From positions 8,370,001 through 8,434,000 of the forward strand of contig CM034107.1 in the NCBI GenBank assembly GCA_019914945.1: a stretch of 64,000 nt of DNA, read 5' to 3'. Within the stretch, counting starts at the first letter, position 1, and each line of letters opens with the position of its first letter. The position numbers were made by a program, and so were the translations under genes. Source of the stretch: Typha latifolia (taxonomy: Eukaryota > Streptophyta > Magnoliopsida > Poales > Typhaceae). The notes beneath the pieces were generated by a model that had not been told where the DNA came from, made no database searches, and saw only the letters and a list, made by a program, of their open reading frames with translations. Below, piece after piece: positions 1-12,062 of this stretch.

Positions 1-77
1 TATAGGAATTTTATTTTAATAAAAATAAACTCTTAATGCAATAAGAAAAGATCTTAACTAATTGTATCATACCCACA
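1..77 (-). mobile_element. Ty3/gypsy LTR end fragment (5' end of LTR, reverse strand)
   Basis: Read on the minus strand, this stretch matches the first ~75 bases of the gypsy LTRs that start at 30158 and 31733, including the AGTTA-GATCTTTTCTT segment and the following TTATTAAAATAAAATT segment. The element would extend left beyond the window. It abuts a large-LTR copy that lacks its first ~40 bases, so it probably inserted into that LTR. Confidence 0.6.
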
Positions 78-2776
78 CGGCACGCGCGGCACACGCGACA
101 GGTCGGGCAGGGCCCGTCACGCACAGGTACACTCCTGTGCACATATAATATAACACCAAATAAATCATACTATGAACTAAATAAACCTGTTAATATATGA
201 ATATCCAAGTCCACGAAATATATACTAGATAACTACATAATATGGTAGGACTCACACAGACCATAATAAACTTTCAAGATACAACTAAACAACTGAGATT
301 CAAGTACACTATAATTTGACATGTATTATATAAATCATTGTCTATACAATGAAGTACATATATGAAATAATGGTACAACTTAATATCTGGTTAAACTATC
401 TTCTATACCATCTCATGCTTATAGCTCACCTCAACTTTGCTCTAAAATATCTCCTTAGGATAGCTTAAGTTAATATCACATATCATAATATCTTAGGGGG
501 AAGGAGGGTTAGAAAAGAAAAATAAAGAGAGAGTCATGAGCAAAAGGCTCAATGAATAGACCTTACCCTGAATCAGTGATGCCAAACAGTAAATCATGTA
601 CTGGATAATATGAATCAGAAAAATTATCATATCATGAATGAGTGTATGAATGTAACCTCAATAATATATAATTAAAATGTAGATAATATATCATAACTGA
701 TAAAAGCATATAATCCTCGACAATAAGTAAACAAATCTCTATGCCATAGTATCATCATAACACTCTCTCAAATATGACACATGATGCTTGCCGACCATAA
801 CCATGCTATGATATTAAATGCAACCATATATGATGTATATTGACCACTTAATAATCAGATAAGCAGATGAGAATAAAATCATATGCATTTCTCGACATCT
901 AAGTCATCAATATCATCTTTATATGTCATCATCATATAGACCACTATGCACAGTCAACAGCTGCTACCCGGTCTCAACATCATGTCTGACAGAACATAAT
1001 CCGCCACTCGCAAGAGTATCTCAAATATAACCATACCCCATCACCCGCAAAGTTATCAACATTCATCTAGATCACGCACCCTCCTAGATGATAGAAACCT
1101 CGCGAGGATAACTCGTCACATATGCCCTGGTGAACGACATGTGTCCGAATATCTGCTGCGCACACAGACTAACGACATCAGACATAAGGCCAAAAGAATT
1201 GGGACTATGTCGAGCGATCAATCATCTCTAGGCACGCCCTAACCCTCGCGCCCACTCGGTTATCATCACGCTTTCTATCAACTATCCTATCAATCATATT
1301 TCATACTTTCTTTCTAAATGCCAGATCATATGCATATATCTAGTACGATAGCAAATCAATGCATAACAATAATTTAGGCGGAACAAGAATCAAGAGAAAA
1401 ATGATGCAATGTAGTCTCCAACCATATAGTCAACATATGCATACCTATACTAATCTTACACATTCATACTCATGCAATAGATCAACTGGACATAAAATTA
1501 TAATAGTATAGTCATCTGTAATCATCTCTATTTATCATCATCATACTCATATCCAAGATCAGACTAATTATATGCATAATTAAAATATGCTCGCCTATAA
1601 TCATCTCTAGATAAAGTCATAATCATACTGGAGCCTAAAACATGCATGTACATAATATATAATATAACCGAATTTAAGAAAAACGTCTATGGGATAAAAC
1701 TACTCACACTAATCAGAAGACGCAAACCACGTATCCCTGACATCCGCCAATCAATCGAGTGGCACTCATCGCTAGTAAGGTCCATGGAGTCTCAAATAAG
1801 AGGGTTCAAGGTCTGAAAATATTTAAGTAGCATAAAGTTAGTCGTTTATCTAATTAGAATTAATTCAAGTAAAATATAAAGGTTTATTAGATTCAGAATC
1901 ACTTCTTTTTAGTTTTGATTACGTAACTAGATCTATCTTATAGATATGATTCAAATACTATAATTATACTATTATCATAAAATACTAATTATAGTATAAG
2001 GAGAACATGTCTGTTTCCTTTTATATAAGAATATTTCTAAATATATAATTACAAAATAAAATAAAATAAAAGACTAAATAACTATAAGTATAGACAAAGT
2101 TTAATTATAATTAATTTTATAATTCCTACTCTATCTTGATTAATTAGGGACTATGCAGTCTTTACTCGATAAGATAATAAATAAATAACTAAATAAGCCA
2201 TTTTTTGTAGAATAATAATATATAATAAATTAATAGAATTACTTAAAATGTATATCATAAGAATATTATAATATAAATCTAATAATTATAATTTACAAAT
2301 CTATCTATTAATCTAATAGACATATAAGTAAATAAATAAATAAATATAAGTATTACCTAATTAATCATTAATTAATTATAATTAACAATAATCATATTGA
2401 TGAATATATATTATTAATTAAAGTAAATAATGTCTAAATATATTTGTATTAATTAAGAAAGAAATACCTAAATAAATAAATAATAAAATAAAAATAAGGA
2501 TTACTAGCACTAGTGCTGGGCTTGGTTCAGCACTGGCTTGCTATAGTGCTGGGCTGAGCCCAGCACTATTGCATAAAAAAAGAAGAGAAGAAGCAGTTGA
2601 GGAAGAAGAAGAAGAAGGAAGAAGAAAGAAGAAAGGAAGAAGAAAGAAGAAAGAAGAAGAAGCAAAGAAGAGAAGAAGAGAAGAAAGAGAGGAGGGGACC
2701 GGGCGGCGGGGAAGGGCTCGGCCGCTGCTGGCTAGCCAGCGGCCGGCCTCTCGTCGGTAGTTCTGTTCCAACAAAC

Positions 2777-2815
<39 letters not shown>

Positions 2816-3149
2816 AGGAAGAGAAAGAAGGAGGAGGCTCACCTGCGGTAGCACGGCGACAACGGCGGCGGGTCGACAGTGGGAGAGAGAGAGAGAGAGA
2901 GTTCGTGGGAAGGAGAAGAGAGAGAAAGACCGAAAGAGAGAGTGGGGGGAAGAAAAAAAGATAGAGAGAGAGAGGCGGTGGGGAGGGAGGCCCCGGCGGC
3001 GGAGGCCACCGCGTTAGCTGGTCTGGCCAGGTTGGTCGGGCAAGCGGTTGGGGCGGGTGGCGCCCTCCCCTCTTGCCACTACGTGGCATGATGCTGTCGT
3101 GCCATGCAATAGAATTAGTTTTTTTTTAAGGTTGGGTTGTTAGAGATAC
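78..3149 (+). mobile_element. Large LTR copy A (about 3 kb LTR family), 5' end cut
   Basis: It aligns along its length with the solo LTRs at 23649-26787 and 41406-44617. Shared parts are a CG-rich start (CACACGGCACG-type), an AT-rich middle, the phrase CAGCACT near 2510-2570, then GAAGAA and GAGA tracts and a GT-rich end (GGTTGGGTTGTTA). The first ~40 bases of the family are missing at the junction with the gypsy LTR at 1-77. No coding capacity is seen; the long open frames around 2541-3091 are simple-repeat translations. Confidence 0.65.
2575..2990. repeat. Purine-rich GAA/GA tract in LTR A
   Basis: AGAAGA-type repeats from about 2580 to 2690 are followed by GA runs near 2780-2815, 2880-2905 and 2965-2975. 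The same tract order occurs at the matching place in the other large LTR copies, so it is part of the LTR and not an independent microsatellite. One strand is almost pure purine. Confidence 0.85.
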
Positions 3150-3945
3150 TGATCTATATGATGGGCTTACAACTAAGATCCTTAGTCTATGGTGGCGGAT
3201 AATTGATCATGAAGTTTGTCGGGTGATAGGGTCGTGAGTTACCGCTAGAGTCTACCCTCCCTTGAGAGTATTTGTGTGGTCGGGTGTGAGTGTTGAGGTG
3301 GCCTACGGGTGTGCCTTTATATGAGCCTAAGTGAAAGATTTAAGAGTATGAAGTAATGTATATCCAATTGAATAGTGTTGACATGGCCTATGGGCGGAGC
3401 TCGGTGTGAGCTTGAGTTGAGGACATGATGGTTCGGATTGATGCATGCCATGCTATCGATTGCTAATGTTGTTACACATTAGATAAACCTGATGAGTAGA
3501 TGGTACTACTGCATTGATTTTCATCATGATGTGCATACTCCTTTTACTCAATTATTGCATCATTATTTTTACTACTTTTAGACTGTAGAAGTGGTCACTT
3601 GTGGGCTTTATGCTCACAACCTTTTAGTGTAAATATTTTCATATTAGTAGATGAGCTAGAATTTGCGAAGGAGTTGGCAAAAAATTATGGTTTATTTTTC
3701 TTATTTATTTATTCTTATAAAATTAACCTAGATGGCTTGTAGCCCCTACGTAGGCAATTGCGTTTGTTTGTGAATATATATTTTGGGGCTTGTTGTGGCA
3801 TATGGTGTTATGAGCTTCTTTTTATTTATAAAAATATGGGCTTTTCTCCTGTTTATTTTTTTGAAGCCTTGACCAACTAGTCACGTGGAAATTACATGGG
3901 TTCCACCCATATGAGGGGCACATGTATTTGGAGACGAGTGTTACA
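3150..3945 (+). mobile_element. LTR fragment of another retrotransposon
   Basis: The stretch ends in TGTTACA followed after three bases by a sequence complementary to the 3' end of initiator tRNA-Met, as expected for the 3' end of a 5' LTR. The left border is unclear; it is set where LTR copy A stops. No open frame of note is present. Confidence 0.45.
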
Positions 3946-3948
3946 ATA

Positions 3949-3961
3949 TGGTATCAAAGCC
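3949..3961 (+). other. Primer-binding site (tRNA-iMet type)
   Basis: TGGTATCAAAGCC lies three bases after an LTR end (TTACA). This matches the usual plant LTR-retrotransposon primer site complementary to initiator methionine tRNA. Confidence 0.6.
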
Positions 3962-4210
3962 TAAGTTTCACCAACTAATATTGCAAGGTTTCCCAAAATA
4001 CTATCCATACGAGTTGCATGTAGAAAAACCAAGAGAATGCGAATAACTAGATGGGTTTGACATTAGCGACAACTAGGTTTTTTACATGAAAAATGCATAA
4101 ATCGATTGAATACGAATTTAGATTATTGTTGGTAAATAAGTATGTGTTGTTGCTCATTTAAATCAGATAATTTGCTTGCTAATTGTTTTTAGCATTGGGT
4201 AAGTAGATGT
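3962..4210 (+). mobile_element. Untranslated leader or internal remnant after the PBS
   Basis: AT-rich sequence follows the primer site with no recognisable gag. It is cut off at 4211 by the start of another large LTR. Confidence 0.35.
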
Positions 4211-5004
4211 TGTAACGGCCCCGCACGCACGAGCACGTGCTTGCCCACGCGTCCACAGAGTATACACGTCGCACACAATAGGATGAGTATGGTCGTTACA
4301 CACAGATACACATGTACTAAACATAATCCATCTTAGAGATAAATCATACTATAAACCAAATAAACTTGTTAACATAGGAATATCCAAAATCATAATAATA
4401 TACACTAGACAATTATATAATCTGGCAGGTCTACACTGACCACAACAAACCATCAAGATACAAAATCATACAATATGTATAATATTTCTAATTATACAAC
4501 TCATAGTCTAACATAGTGTTAAACAACTATATACAACATCTATACAACTCAATTTTTACACAAGTTATGTTTTATATCATCTCACATCTATAGCTTATCT
4601 CATCTTTGTTCTAAAATATCTTCTTAAAATATCTCAAGTCACTATCACGTACCATATATCTAAGAGGAGTTAGAAAGAAAAATAAAGAAAGTCATGAGCT
4701 AAAGACTTACTTAATAGGTCTTACCCTAAATTAGTGATATTAAACTGAGAATAAATTATGTACTAGATAATATGAATTTGAAATGAGCATCATGTCATAA
4801 ATGGGTATATAAATATATGATCAATACTATATAAATGTATGGTAGATATCAGAGCATGACTAATAAAGTATATAATTTTTGATAATATATATAAATATAT
4901 ATCCAATTATACCATCATCATAACTCTCTCAAATATAATACATATGATGCATATCAACCATGACCATGCTATGATGTCAAATACAATAACATTTGTTGCA
5001 TGAT
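4211..5004 (+). mobile_element. Large LTR copy B, 5' part only
   Basis: It starts TGTAACGGCCCCGCACGCAC and follows the large-LTR family through the AAATCATACTATAAACC region and the AACTCTCTCAAATAT region (compare 760-830). It stops near 5004, where a same-family LTR begins in the opposite orientation. The 3' two thirds are missing. Confidence 0.6.
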
Positions 5005-5372
5005 TATAATAACCCAAGTTAAAAAAAAATTGAAATAACTGGGCGCGACGCGACCGACTCATTCCTAGCATGGTATGCATGTTGCAGCAATGGTGGAGGT
5101 GCCAGGCACCTCCATCGAGGCCTCCCCATTTAACGTCATGGCGACGCGTGGAGGTGGGACCAAGCCCACCGGCCACTCCGCCGCCGCCACATGACCACCC
5201 CCGGTCTCTCTCTTTACTTTTCCTCTCATTTTCTTAGCCTTGTCCTCACTCTACCTCTTTCTCTCTCTCCCGACTACCGATTGTCGGGAAGAGCCGCTGT
5301 TGGCCTTTCTACCTGCTGGTGAGCCTCTCTCTCCTTCCTTTTCTCGCTCTCTCATTCCTTACCCCCTCTCTT

Positions 5373-5440
<68 letters not shown>

Positions 5441-7612
5441 AGTTCTCTTCCTCTCTCATGGTTTCCTCTCGGGGCCACCGGAGGACCGAGCCGCCGGCAA
5501 AAGGTCGACCACTAAGTGGCCACCAGCAACCGTTCCCCTCCTCTACGACCTGACCCCCTCTCCTTTCTTCTTCTTCTTCTTCTTCTTCTTCTTCTTCTTC
5601 TTCTTCTTCTTCTCTTCTGCTTCTTCTCCTCCTCCCCTTCTTTTTCTCTCCTTAGGAAGACTTCCCTTGGCAACGTCATGATTAGTAAATAAATCTAATT
5701 ATACTAAGATTAACAAAATATATGCAATATAATTTCCTATATTAATCCTAGCTAGGTATAGTAATTATTAGAGTTATGTACATATATTCATATGTAATTA
5801 CTTGCATTAATTTATTTTTATTTTCTTAACTATCAAAGAGAATAGGAAGATGATTATGTTTTAAATAAATTATTATATAATATAATTATGGTTAATAAAT
5901 AACAAAACAAATATAGGAATCAATAGGATATGCTTACAGCGAGGAATTATCTTTTAGTCGGGTTAATTTTAGTTAGTGGAAAGACTGACATTATATGTTA
6001 TAAATAATTTCAGATTCCGAGCCCCCTGTTCAAAACACTATGTACCTTTCTATTGAGAACTGATCATTGTTGTAACAAACGTGAAAGAGTGGTTACTTGG
6101 TAATTATAGTTGCTATGAGTAGTCATATCTCCTAGACGCCTTTCTCAAATTAGGATTTATTATATAATTATGCATATGCATGTTTTGGCCTTCAGCATGA
6201 TTATATAAATTTATCTGGAGATAATTTCAGATGAGCATATTTTATCATGCATTTGATAAGACTGATCTGGGATATGAGTATGCTAGTGATATATAAAGAT
6301 GATTAGAGATGACTATACTGTTATGACTTTATGTCGAGATGATCTCTAGCATAATTATGCATGTGATAGACTAGTATGAGTATGCATGCATCGAATACAT
6401 GGTTGGAGACTACATTTAATCATTTTTCTCTTGACTCCTCTTCCACCTAAATTCCTAATATGTATTGACTTATTATAGTACTTGATATATTCATATGATC
6501 TGTCATTTAGAAGGAAATCATAAAATTTGATTGCTAAGATAGTTGATAGATTGCGTGAGGATACTCGAGTGAGTGCAAAGGTTAGGACGCGCTTGGTGGA
6601 TGATTGATCGCTCGACATAATTGCGATCCTATGGCCTTATGTTTGAGGTCGTTAATATGTGCACACAGCAGACTCTGAGCCTTCGGGCATGATGTTGAGA
6701 CCGGGTACCGGTGTTGGACTGTGCACAGTGGTCTAGTATGATGATATTATACCGAGATGTCGATGATGATCGTGATGTTAAGAAATGCATATGATTTCAT
6801 TATTATCTGACATACCTGATTATTGAGTGGTCAATATACATCATATATAATTATATCTGATATCATAGAATTGTTATGGTTGGCATGCATCATGTGTCAT
6901 ATTTGAGAGAGAGTTATGATGATCATATGACGTGGTGATCTGTTTATTCATTGTCGAGGATTAGGTATTTTTATCATTTATGACATGACATGTTATCTAT
7001 ATTTCATTTATGTAGTATTGAGGACACATTCATTTACTCATTCATGACATGATACTCTTTCTGATTTATATTATCCAGTACTTGATTTACTCTCTATTTA
7101 GCATCACTAATTCGGGGTAAGGTCTATTCACTGAGCCTTTAGCTCATGACTCTCTTGTTTTCTCCTTTCCAAAAACCCAGGTGATCGAAAAGAGCAGAAT
7201 ACTCCCTTAGAGGTCTTGTTGGTGAGTGAGGAGTAGGGTGTGGTTAGTGTTGTATGCCACTTGAGTTATCTTATCTGATGTAATAGTTGACATCCTCCAA
7301 AGTGTATCTGTATCCTTGTCTTATACTTTAGCAGGTGACTTTGTACTTGTATAATTATGTATATACCTATGTTGTGTATATGTAGTTGTGAAAAGCTCTT
7401 GATGATGTGTTGTGGCTTGTGTGGGGCCCAAGTAAGGTTATCTGTATGCTGTTGACAGTTAGACTTGAGTTATTCTTAGTTTAGATATTGTGGAGAAAAT
7501 TATGATGTTGCTACAAGTTTATTTGATTGTTAGTAACAAACTGAATGGTCGGGTACTATGCATGTGCTGTGTGGGCTCGTGCTATGCACGTGTTTAGAGT
7601 GTGGGTGTCACA
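5005..7612 (-). mobile_element. Large LTR copy B2, inverted
   Basis: Read on the minus strand it begins TGTGACACCCACAC at 7612 and resembles the solo LTR at 41406 (CTAAACACGTGCAT, then AATCAAATAAAC). It ends TATTATA at 5005. The CT run (5370-5450) and TTC run (5562-5615) are the reverse complement of the GA and GAA tracts of the other copies. At 7505-7535 it carries the unoccupied version of the site used by the hAT MITE at 41507. No matching target-site duplication was found at its borders. Confidence 0.6.
5370..5615. repeat. (CT)n and (TTC)n tracts
   Basis: A CT run at about 5370-5450 and a TTC run of about 17 units at 5562-5615 lie within inverted LTR B2. The long Ser/Leu/Phe-rich open frames here are only translations of these tracts. 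Confidence 0.9.
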
Positions 7613-8141
7613 GTCGCCCCTACCTATCTCTCATCTCTATCTCTAGTCATCAGCTCTCTTTCCTCCTCCCTCCTTGCTAACCGCGCCTTCTCTCTATTAG
7701 TTCGGTCTCTCTTAGCTTCTAGTCCCCCCTCTTCTATATCCTTTACTCATCTCTCTTCATCTAATCTCTATACCATTGCTCTAACCTCTCTACCATCCCT
7801 AACCTTCCACAACCATCATCCCTATTGGCGTCACCCCATCACTGTCGGCCTACCACTACCATACCTCACCTAGGGGTCCATGCCTCCATCCATAGATCCT
7901 AATCTCGCACAGACCTGAATCCTACATATTTGACCCTCCGACTTTCGTCCACTTTTCTAAAGATATCTTCCGATCTAAATATCTGATTTGTGTAAAACTA
8001 GATTCATTGGAAATCTCTTTCCTAGGCCTACATTATATCAAAATTTCACGTTGATTTAATAGCTAGATTCACCAAAATACAAATTCTGTCCAAAACTAGT
8101 TGCAAGATGATCAAATCTTTTGAGGGGAGATCATATCAATT
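7613..8141 (+). mobile_element. Gypsy LTR, 3' part (U5-like)
   Basis: It resembles 12590-13020: a CT-rich stretch, then a phrase of the type CCATGCCTCCATCCA-GGATCCTA, then a GATTTG-AAACT-GATT-TTGGAAA segment. It ends just before a primer-binding site at 8142. The U3 portion with its palindromes is absent. Confidence 0.5.
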
Positions 8142-8153
8142 TGGTATCAGAGA
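8142..8153 (+). other. Primer-binding site (tRNA-iMet type)
   Basis: TGGTATCAGAGA directly follows the LTR fragment and differs from the usual TGGTATCAGAGC by the last base. Confidence 0.55.
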
Positions 8154-8226
8154 CAACGTTCTTCAGACCGTCGTGACTATCACTAGATCGAGAGCGACAA
8201 AACAAGTGAAGCAAACATCACAAGCA

Positions 8227-8460
8227 GCAAACCAAACCATGGAGATGGAGAACACGACACCCTCAAGGTTGCCATCTCCACTATGTTCATGAGATCCAAT
8301 GGAGTTCCTTGCCAATCTACCACAAGCCATGACTTCCATGGTGCAGAAGATGGCAGCGGTCCAAGCAACTATCGCTGACATGAATCGTCGCCATCTCGGA
8401 CATACATTAGAACCTACCACCCCCATAATATCTCTCAAAAGTTATGTTGACAAGTCATGA
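8227..8460 (+). pseudogene. Gag N-terminal remnant of a Ty3/gypsy element
   Basis: Downstream of the primer site a broken frame reads as a short Met/Glu start, a stop near 8290, then an Ala/Met/Gln-rich helix-like stretch (FLANLPQAMTSMVQKM) typical of the first part of plant gypsy gag. It ends at 8456-8458 in a stop and no capsid or zinc knuckle follows. Assignment rests on position after the PBS and composition. Confidence 0.4.
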
Positions 8461-9539
8461 GATTATCAAACATTTTGAGGGGAGATCGTATCAGTGTGAT
8501 ATGGGTTATATGTTTTTTTTAAGTCAGCAATTGTGTTAATCATTAATAAGGAAGTATATCGATTAGTAATGTCCGAATTCCTATTGGTGAATGACTGATG
8601 ACTAGTCATGATTGGATTGAGTTTTTAAGCTCTTAAAATTATATATAATTAGCAATATAGTCATGGGGTGAATGAGGAATGATATTACAAGTTTGACCAT
8701 TCTTTTAGAGACTTAATCATTTGGGAGTTGTGTTGCTAGTGAATTTTCATTGTTGTTAGTGATGATAGTGTTACTTTATGAAATCCTTATAAGGCTGATG
8801 ACTTATGGTGATAGACATGAAGATTTTAATAGAGAATTGATATGCTTAGATTGCTAATTTTGAGAATGCTAATCTTATTGTAGTATTATCTTGTTGAAAA
8901 ATGAGAGTTTAGGAAGGATACAAATGGGGATGTATGAAAATCCTTACTTTGGGTGAAGTGAAGCTCTTTGAGCTAAGTGTTCATTATCGTTGCTTGTCAT
9001 GATGTAAGGTTATCATTTGATTGTTAGTGTGTCCCTCTATCTTAATTCATTGATAGTTAGTACGAATATTCCGTTGGTCAAAAGTCTAGTAGAAAGATAT
9101 TTGAAATTTTTTACAATATTGTGGACATGTTGGAAGTAAATTAATGTTGTTGGTAGACATATAGATAGAAGAAGGTTAGAAAAGTGGAAATAATGGTTTG
9201 CAAATTACTAGATCACTTTGATCTAGGAGAGAAGTGCATATTTTGGTTTTATCAAGATGAGCATTAGGACAATTAGTTTGGATGATACCGAATGACTACA
9301 ATTTCTTATCGTATCTAAGTAGTTTGGGTAATCTTAACCCTTAGATATTTTGTCCCCAATGATTAAATTAGTCTACCTTGTCGGTAGAGTTCGAGTTGGA
9401 TGTTATATCTCAAGTTTAGTTTAAAGATTGGTGGTATGGTATCCCAAGTTAGAGACGCATTAAAATGAGCAGTTGTTGACAAATTTCAATTTTGGTCCTA
9501 TTTCGAGGAGTTTTCAGTATGTCGTGTATCTTTGTAGTC
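8461..9539. other. Unassigned repeat-like DNA
   Basis: A short echo of the leader (TTTTGAGGGGAGATC) occurs at 8474 and also at 8118, so this probably continues the degenerate gypsy element. Beyond it I see no domain, terminal repeat or gene. Confidence 0.4.
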
Positions 9540-10640
9540 GCATCTACTATAATGATACAAACTAGATCTGGAATTATCCAGGCGTAAGGAAATTATGAAA
9601 ATTTAGGTGGTGGTACTTGAAAAACCTCTATAGGAATGGAGATGAGTTCCTGGTCCTCCATGGTTGCTCCTTCCTTGTTCATCTTGGACCGTGCGTTAAC
9701 AATCATTCGAGGAATGCCGACTCTAATACTAATTATTACAGACCAAATCTGGATTGATCCAAACAAAAAAAAATTATGAAAATTTAAGTGTTGGTAGCTT
9801 CACAAGATATGGTTTTAATGGCCCTAGTTTCACGTCAATCAGATGTTGGATGAAAAGATATAACTAAAATAATAAAGCAAGGTCAAAACGGAGCAAAACA
9901 GTAAATATTCGACGTTGCAGCGGCCCTCGAAGTAAAGGGGATGGCCAAGGGTGGTGGTGGATGGCTAAATAGTAAGGTGGCTATTAGAGGTTGATTGTAG
10001 CTATGGGTTGGAGGTAGAATTTGGGTTTTAACCTAGATCTACTCTTAGGAAAATAAAAACAATCTAACGATTATGATAAACATGATAAATACGAGAATAA
10101 GAAAATAAGTAAACTCAATTAATCATCAATACTTGGATGCTTGGATTTATAAAGCCCAGCCTCTATATATATAGAGATCGGGTACAATGAGTCCTACTCG
10201 GACTTAGCCCTAAAAACTTATACCACTCGAACAAGGACTTGCTTTAGAGGCTTACATGACTTAATTAAACTTAGCTTTATAGCTTACATAACTTAATTAA
10301 AGTTGTCTTAGTGGCTTACATGACTTAACTAGACTTACCTTAACGGCTTACATAAGCATAAATCAATTAAAATATAAATAGGCACAATCCATCGAGCCTA
10401 ATGATCTCATGATGTGATCAAATATGATCCAGTTCGCAGCAAGCAACATATAATAGTTAACTATTTAGTATATTTAACTTTGCCGCCAATATTCCTCATA
10501 ATCAATGATTTTAATATTAAAAAGTGGTTAAGTCTTTAACTTAGGATGTCAGTTATTAAGATTTTGATCTTGGATTGTTGTCACTTAATCTTGCACCAGT
10601 TGTGGTTTATCTTTTAATTTCGAGGACAAATTTTTTTGTG
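9540..10640 (-). mobile_element. Degenerate LTR fragment, reverse strand
   Basis: On the minus strand there is a TATA-like CTCTATATATATAGAGGC near 10160-10185 and, further down, a leader resembling those of the nearby gypsy LTRs. It ends near 9715 in a degenerate TTAGTATTAGAG-type primer site. A 32-base minisatellite lies upstream of the TATA-like motif on that strand. No coding region was recognised. Confidence 0.4.
10251..10356. repeat. 32-bp minisatellite, 3+ units
   Basis: CTTACATGACTTAATTAAAC-type units start at 10251, 10283, 10315 and 10347, an exact 32-base spacing. Units differ by a few substitutions. Confidence 0.8.
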
Positions 10641-11640
10641 TGGTAGTGTTGTAACATCCTTGAAAAAAAATAGGCGCACATGATCGACACGTGCGCTGAA
10701 TCCTAAGGCGCGCACGTGCGGAGCACGTGTGTCTGACAGGCTCTAATACTAATTTGATAAGCTTTGATACCACTTGATAAGTTCCGATACCAAAGATACG
10801 CTACGCAACGATTCTTTCAAGATCTGGATGTATTATAGGAATTAGTCTGTGTGACCATGGGAAAATATTCGTTGAATATTCTCTGGTAGTAAAAAAATTA
10901 CAAAGTCAATTGGGTTAGATCCATAACTTCTTGATATAAAAACTTTAGTATTTACGCCCTTTGCAGATTCAAAATGTAGCCATAACGAAAATATGGAATA
11001 ACGTGGGTGATGGTGGTGGTGATGGGTGGAGTGGATGTTAGGGTTATGGATGAGTATGGAGATGAAGGTGGATTGTGGAAGTGGTTAAAGGATGTAGACG
11101 AAGGGAACGAAGTGGTCGAGATCCTAAAGAAGAGGGGTGGCTCAATAGTCGAGGGAGATTAGAAGTTAGGAGAAGCCTTGCCAATGGTAGAGGTGGAAGG
11201 TTGGTGAAGAGGGAGGAGGGAGAAGTCTAGAGAGAATGTAAGAGGCAAGAAACCAAAAATCAAATTGCATAATGAATTTGGCTGCCATCCACATATATAT
11301 AGAGTCTAGCCAACAAGTCCTAAAATAATATAAAACCCTAATTCTAGAGGATTCCTGTCGATCGCGTTCAAATGTGCCTGATCGCATTCGAACGCACCAA
11401 AATACGTTCTCTATAAATGCGAACGCAATGCAGGCGTTCGACCGCGGGTGTTCGAACTCGCTCGACCGCGTTCGATCGCATAATATGCATTCTCTATAAG
11501 TGCGAACGCGATGCAGGCATTCGATCGCGGGCGTTCAAACTCGCCCGACTGCGTTCAAACGCACAATATGCGTTCTCTGTATTTGCGAACCTGATGTAGG
11601 CGTTCCCAAGGGCGTTCGAATGCGACCCCTCCTGCAAGGC
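10641..11640 (-). mobile_element. Gypsy LTR with palindrome array, reverse strand
   Basis: The minus strand carries, in order, GCGTTCGAACGC-like palindromes (11350-11620), an AATTAGGG segment, a TATA box (CTCTATATATATGTGG, about 11290-11310), U5 with CCACC-ATCACCCA repeats and the primer-site array at 10741-10795. It matches the LTRs at 30158, 31733 and 51072. It breaks off near 11640, where plus-strand RNase H sequence begins. Confidence 0.7.
10741..10795 (-). repeat. Tandem primer-binding-site motifs
   Basis: The minus strand reads three consecutive ~20-21-base units: TTTGGTATCGGAACTTATC, GTGGTATCAAAGCTTATC and TTAGTATTAGAGCC. Each resembles the initiator-tRNA primer site. The same array occurs at 51852-51914. 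Confidence 0.7.
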
Positions 11641-11641
11641 A

Positions 11642-12045
11642 TTGTCAAATCGGTCACGACAACTATCCACCTACAAACGCAAAATGCTAGCAATTCTACA
11701 CGTCGTCACCAAAAGGCGACCTTACTTGATTGGCCAACGGTTTACTATCCGCACGGACCAACGTAGCTTACCCTACTTCATGGAGCAATGTGTGCACACC
11801 CCAGCACAGCAACGGTGGGTCACGAAACTCCTTGGGTATGACAACGAACTAGTCTACAAAAAAGGGATCGAGAACCGAGCGGCCGATGCCCTTTCATGCC
11901 AACCGGACACAAGTGAGCTCACCTCTTTTTCAGCACCAACCTTTCGTCTATTTTCATATATGTGGGGAACCAATGCTGAGGATCAAATTTTGGAGGAGCT
12001 TGAGTCAGAGTTCAAAGATCGCTTCCCTAATTTCAAACCTTGAGG
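11642..12045 (+). pseudogene. Ty3/gypsy RNase H remnant
   Basis: A ~133-residue frame contains the hallmarks of the gypsy reverse transcriptase RNase H C-terminal half: KMLAILHVVTKRRPYLIG, FTIRTDQRSLPYF, QQRWVTKLLGYDNELVYKKG and ENRAADALS. The N-terminal RNase H part, reverse transcriptase, integrase core and chromodomain are absent. After the ALS motif the frame jumps to a polyprotein tail ending in a stop at 12041, just before a polypurine stretch and LTR. The integrase has therefore been deleted. Confidence 0.75.
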
Positions 12046-12062
12046 ACAAGGTTGCGGTAGCA
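12042..12062 (+). other. Polypurine-tract region before LTR
   Basis: A G/A-rich stretch (GAGGACAAGGTTGCGGTAG) sits immediately before the LTR start TGGTGGATTGATACG. It fits the second-strand primer position, though pyrimidines interrupt it. Confidence 0.45.

Noticed and set aside
2541..3091. Long open frames on both strands (182 and 70-84 codons)
   Set aside because: They are translations of GAA/GA simple repeats within LTR A (runs of Ser/Leu/Phe or Glu/Lys/Arg) and have no domain.
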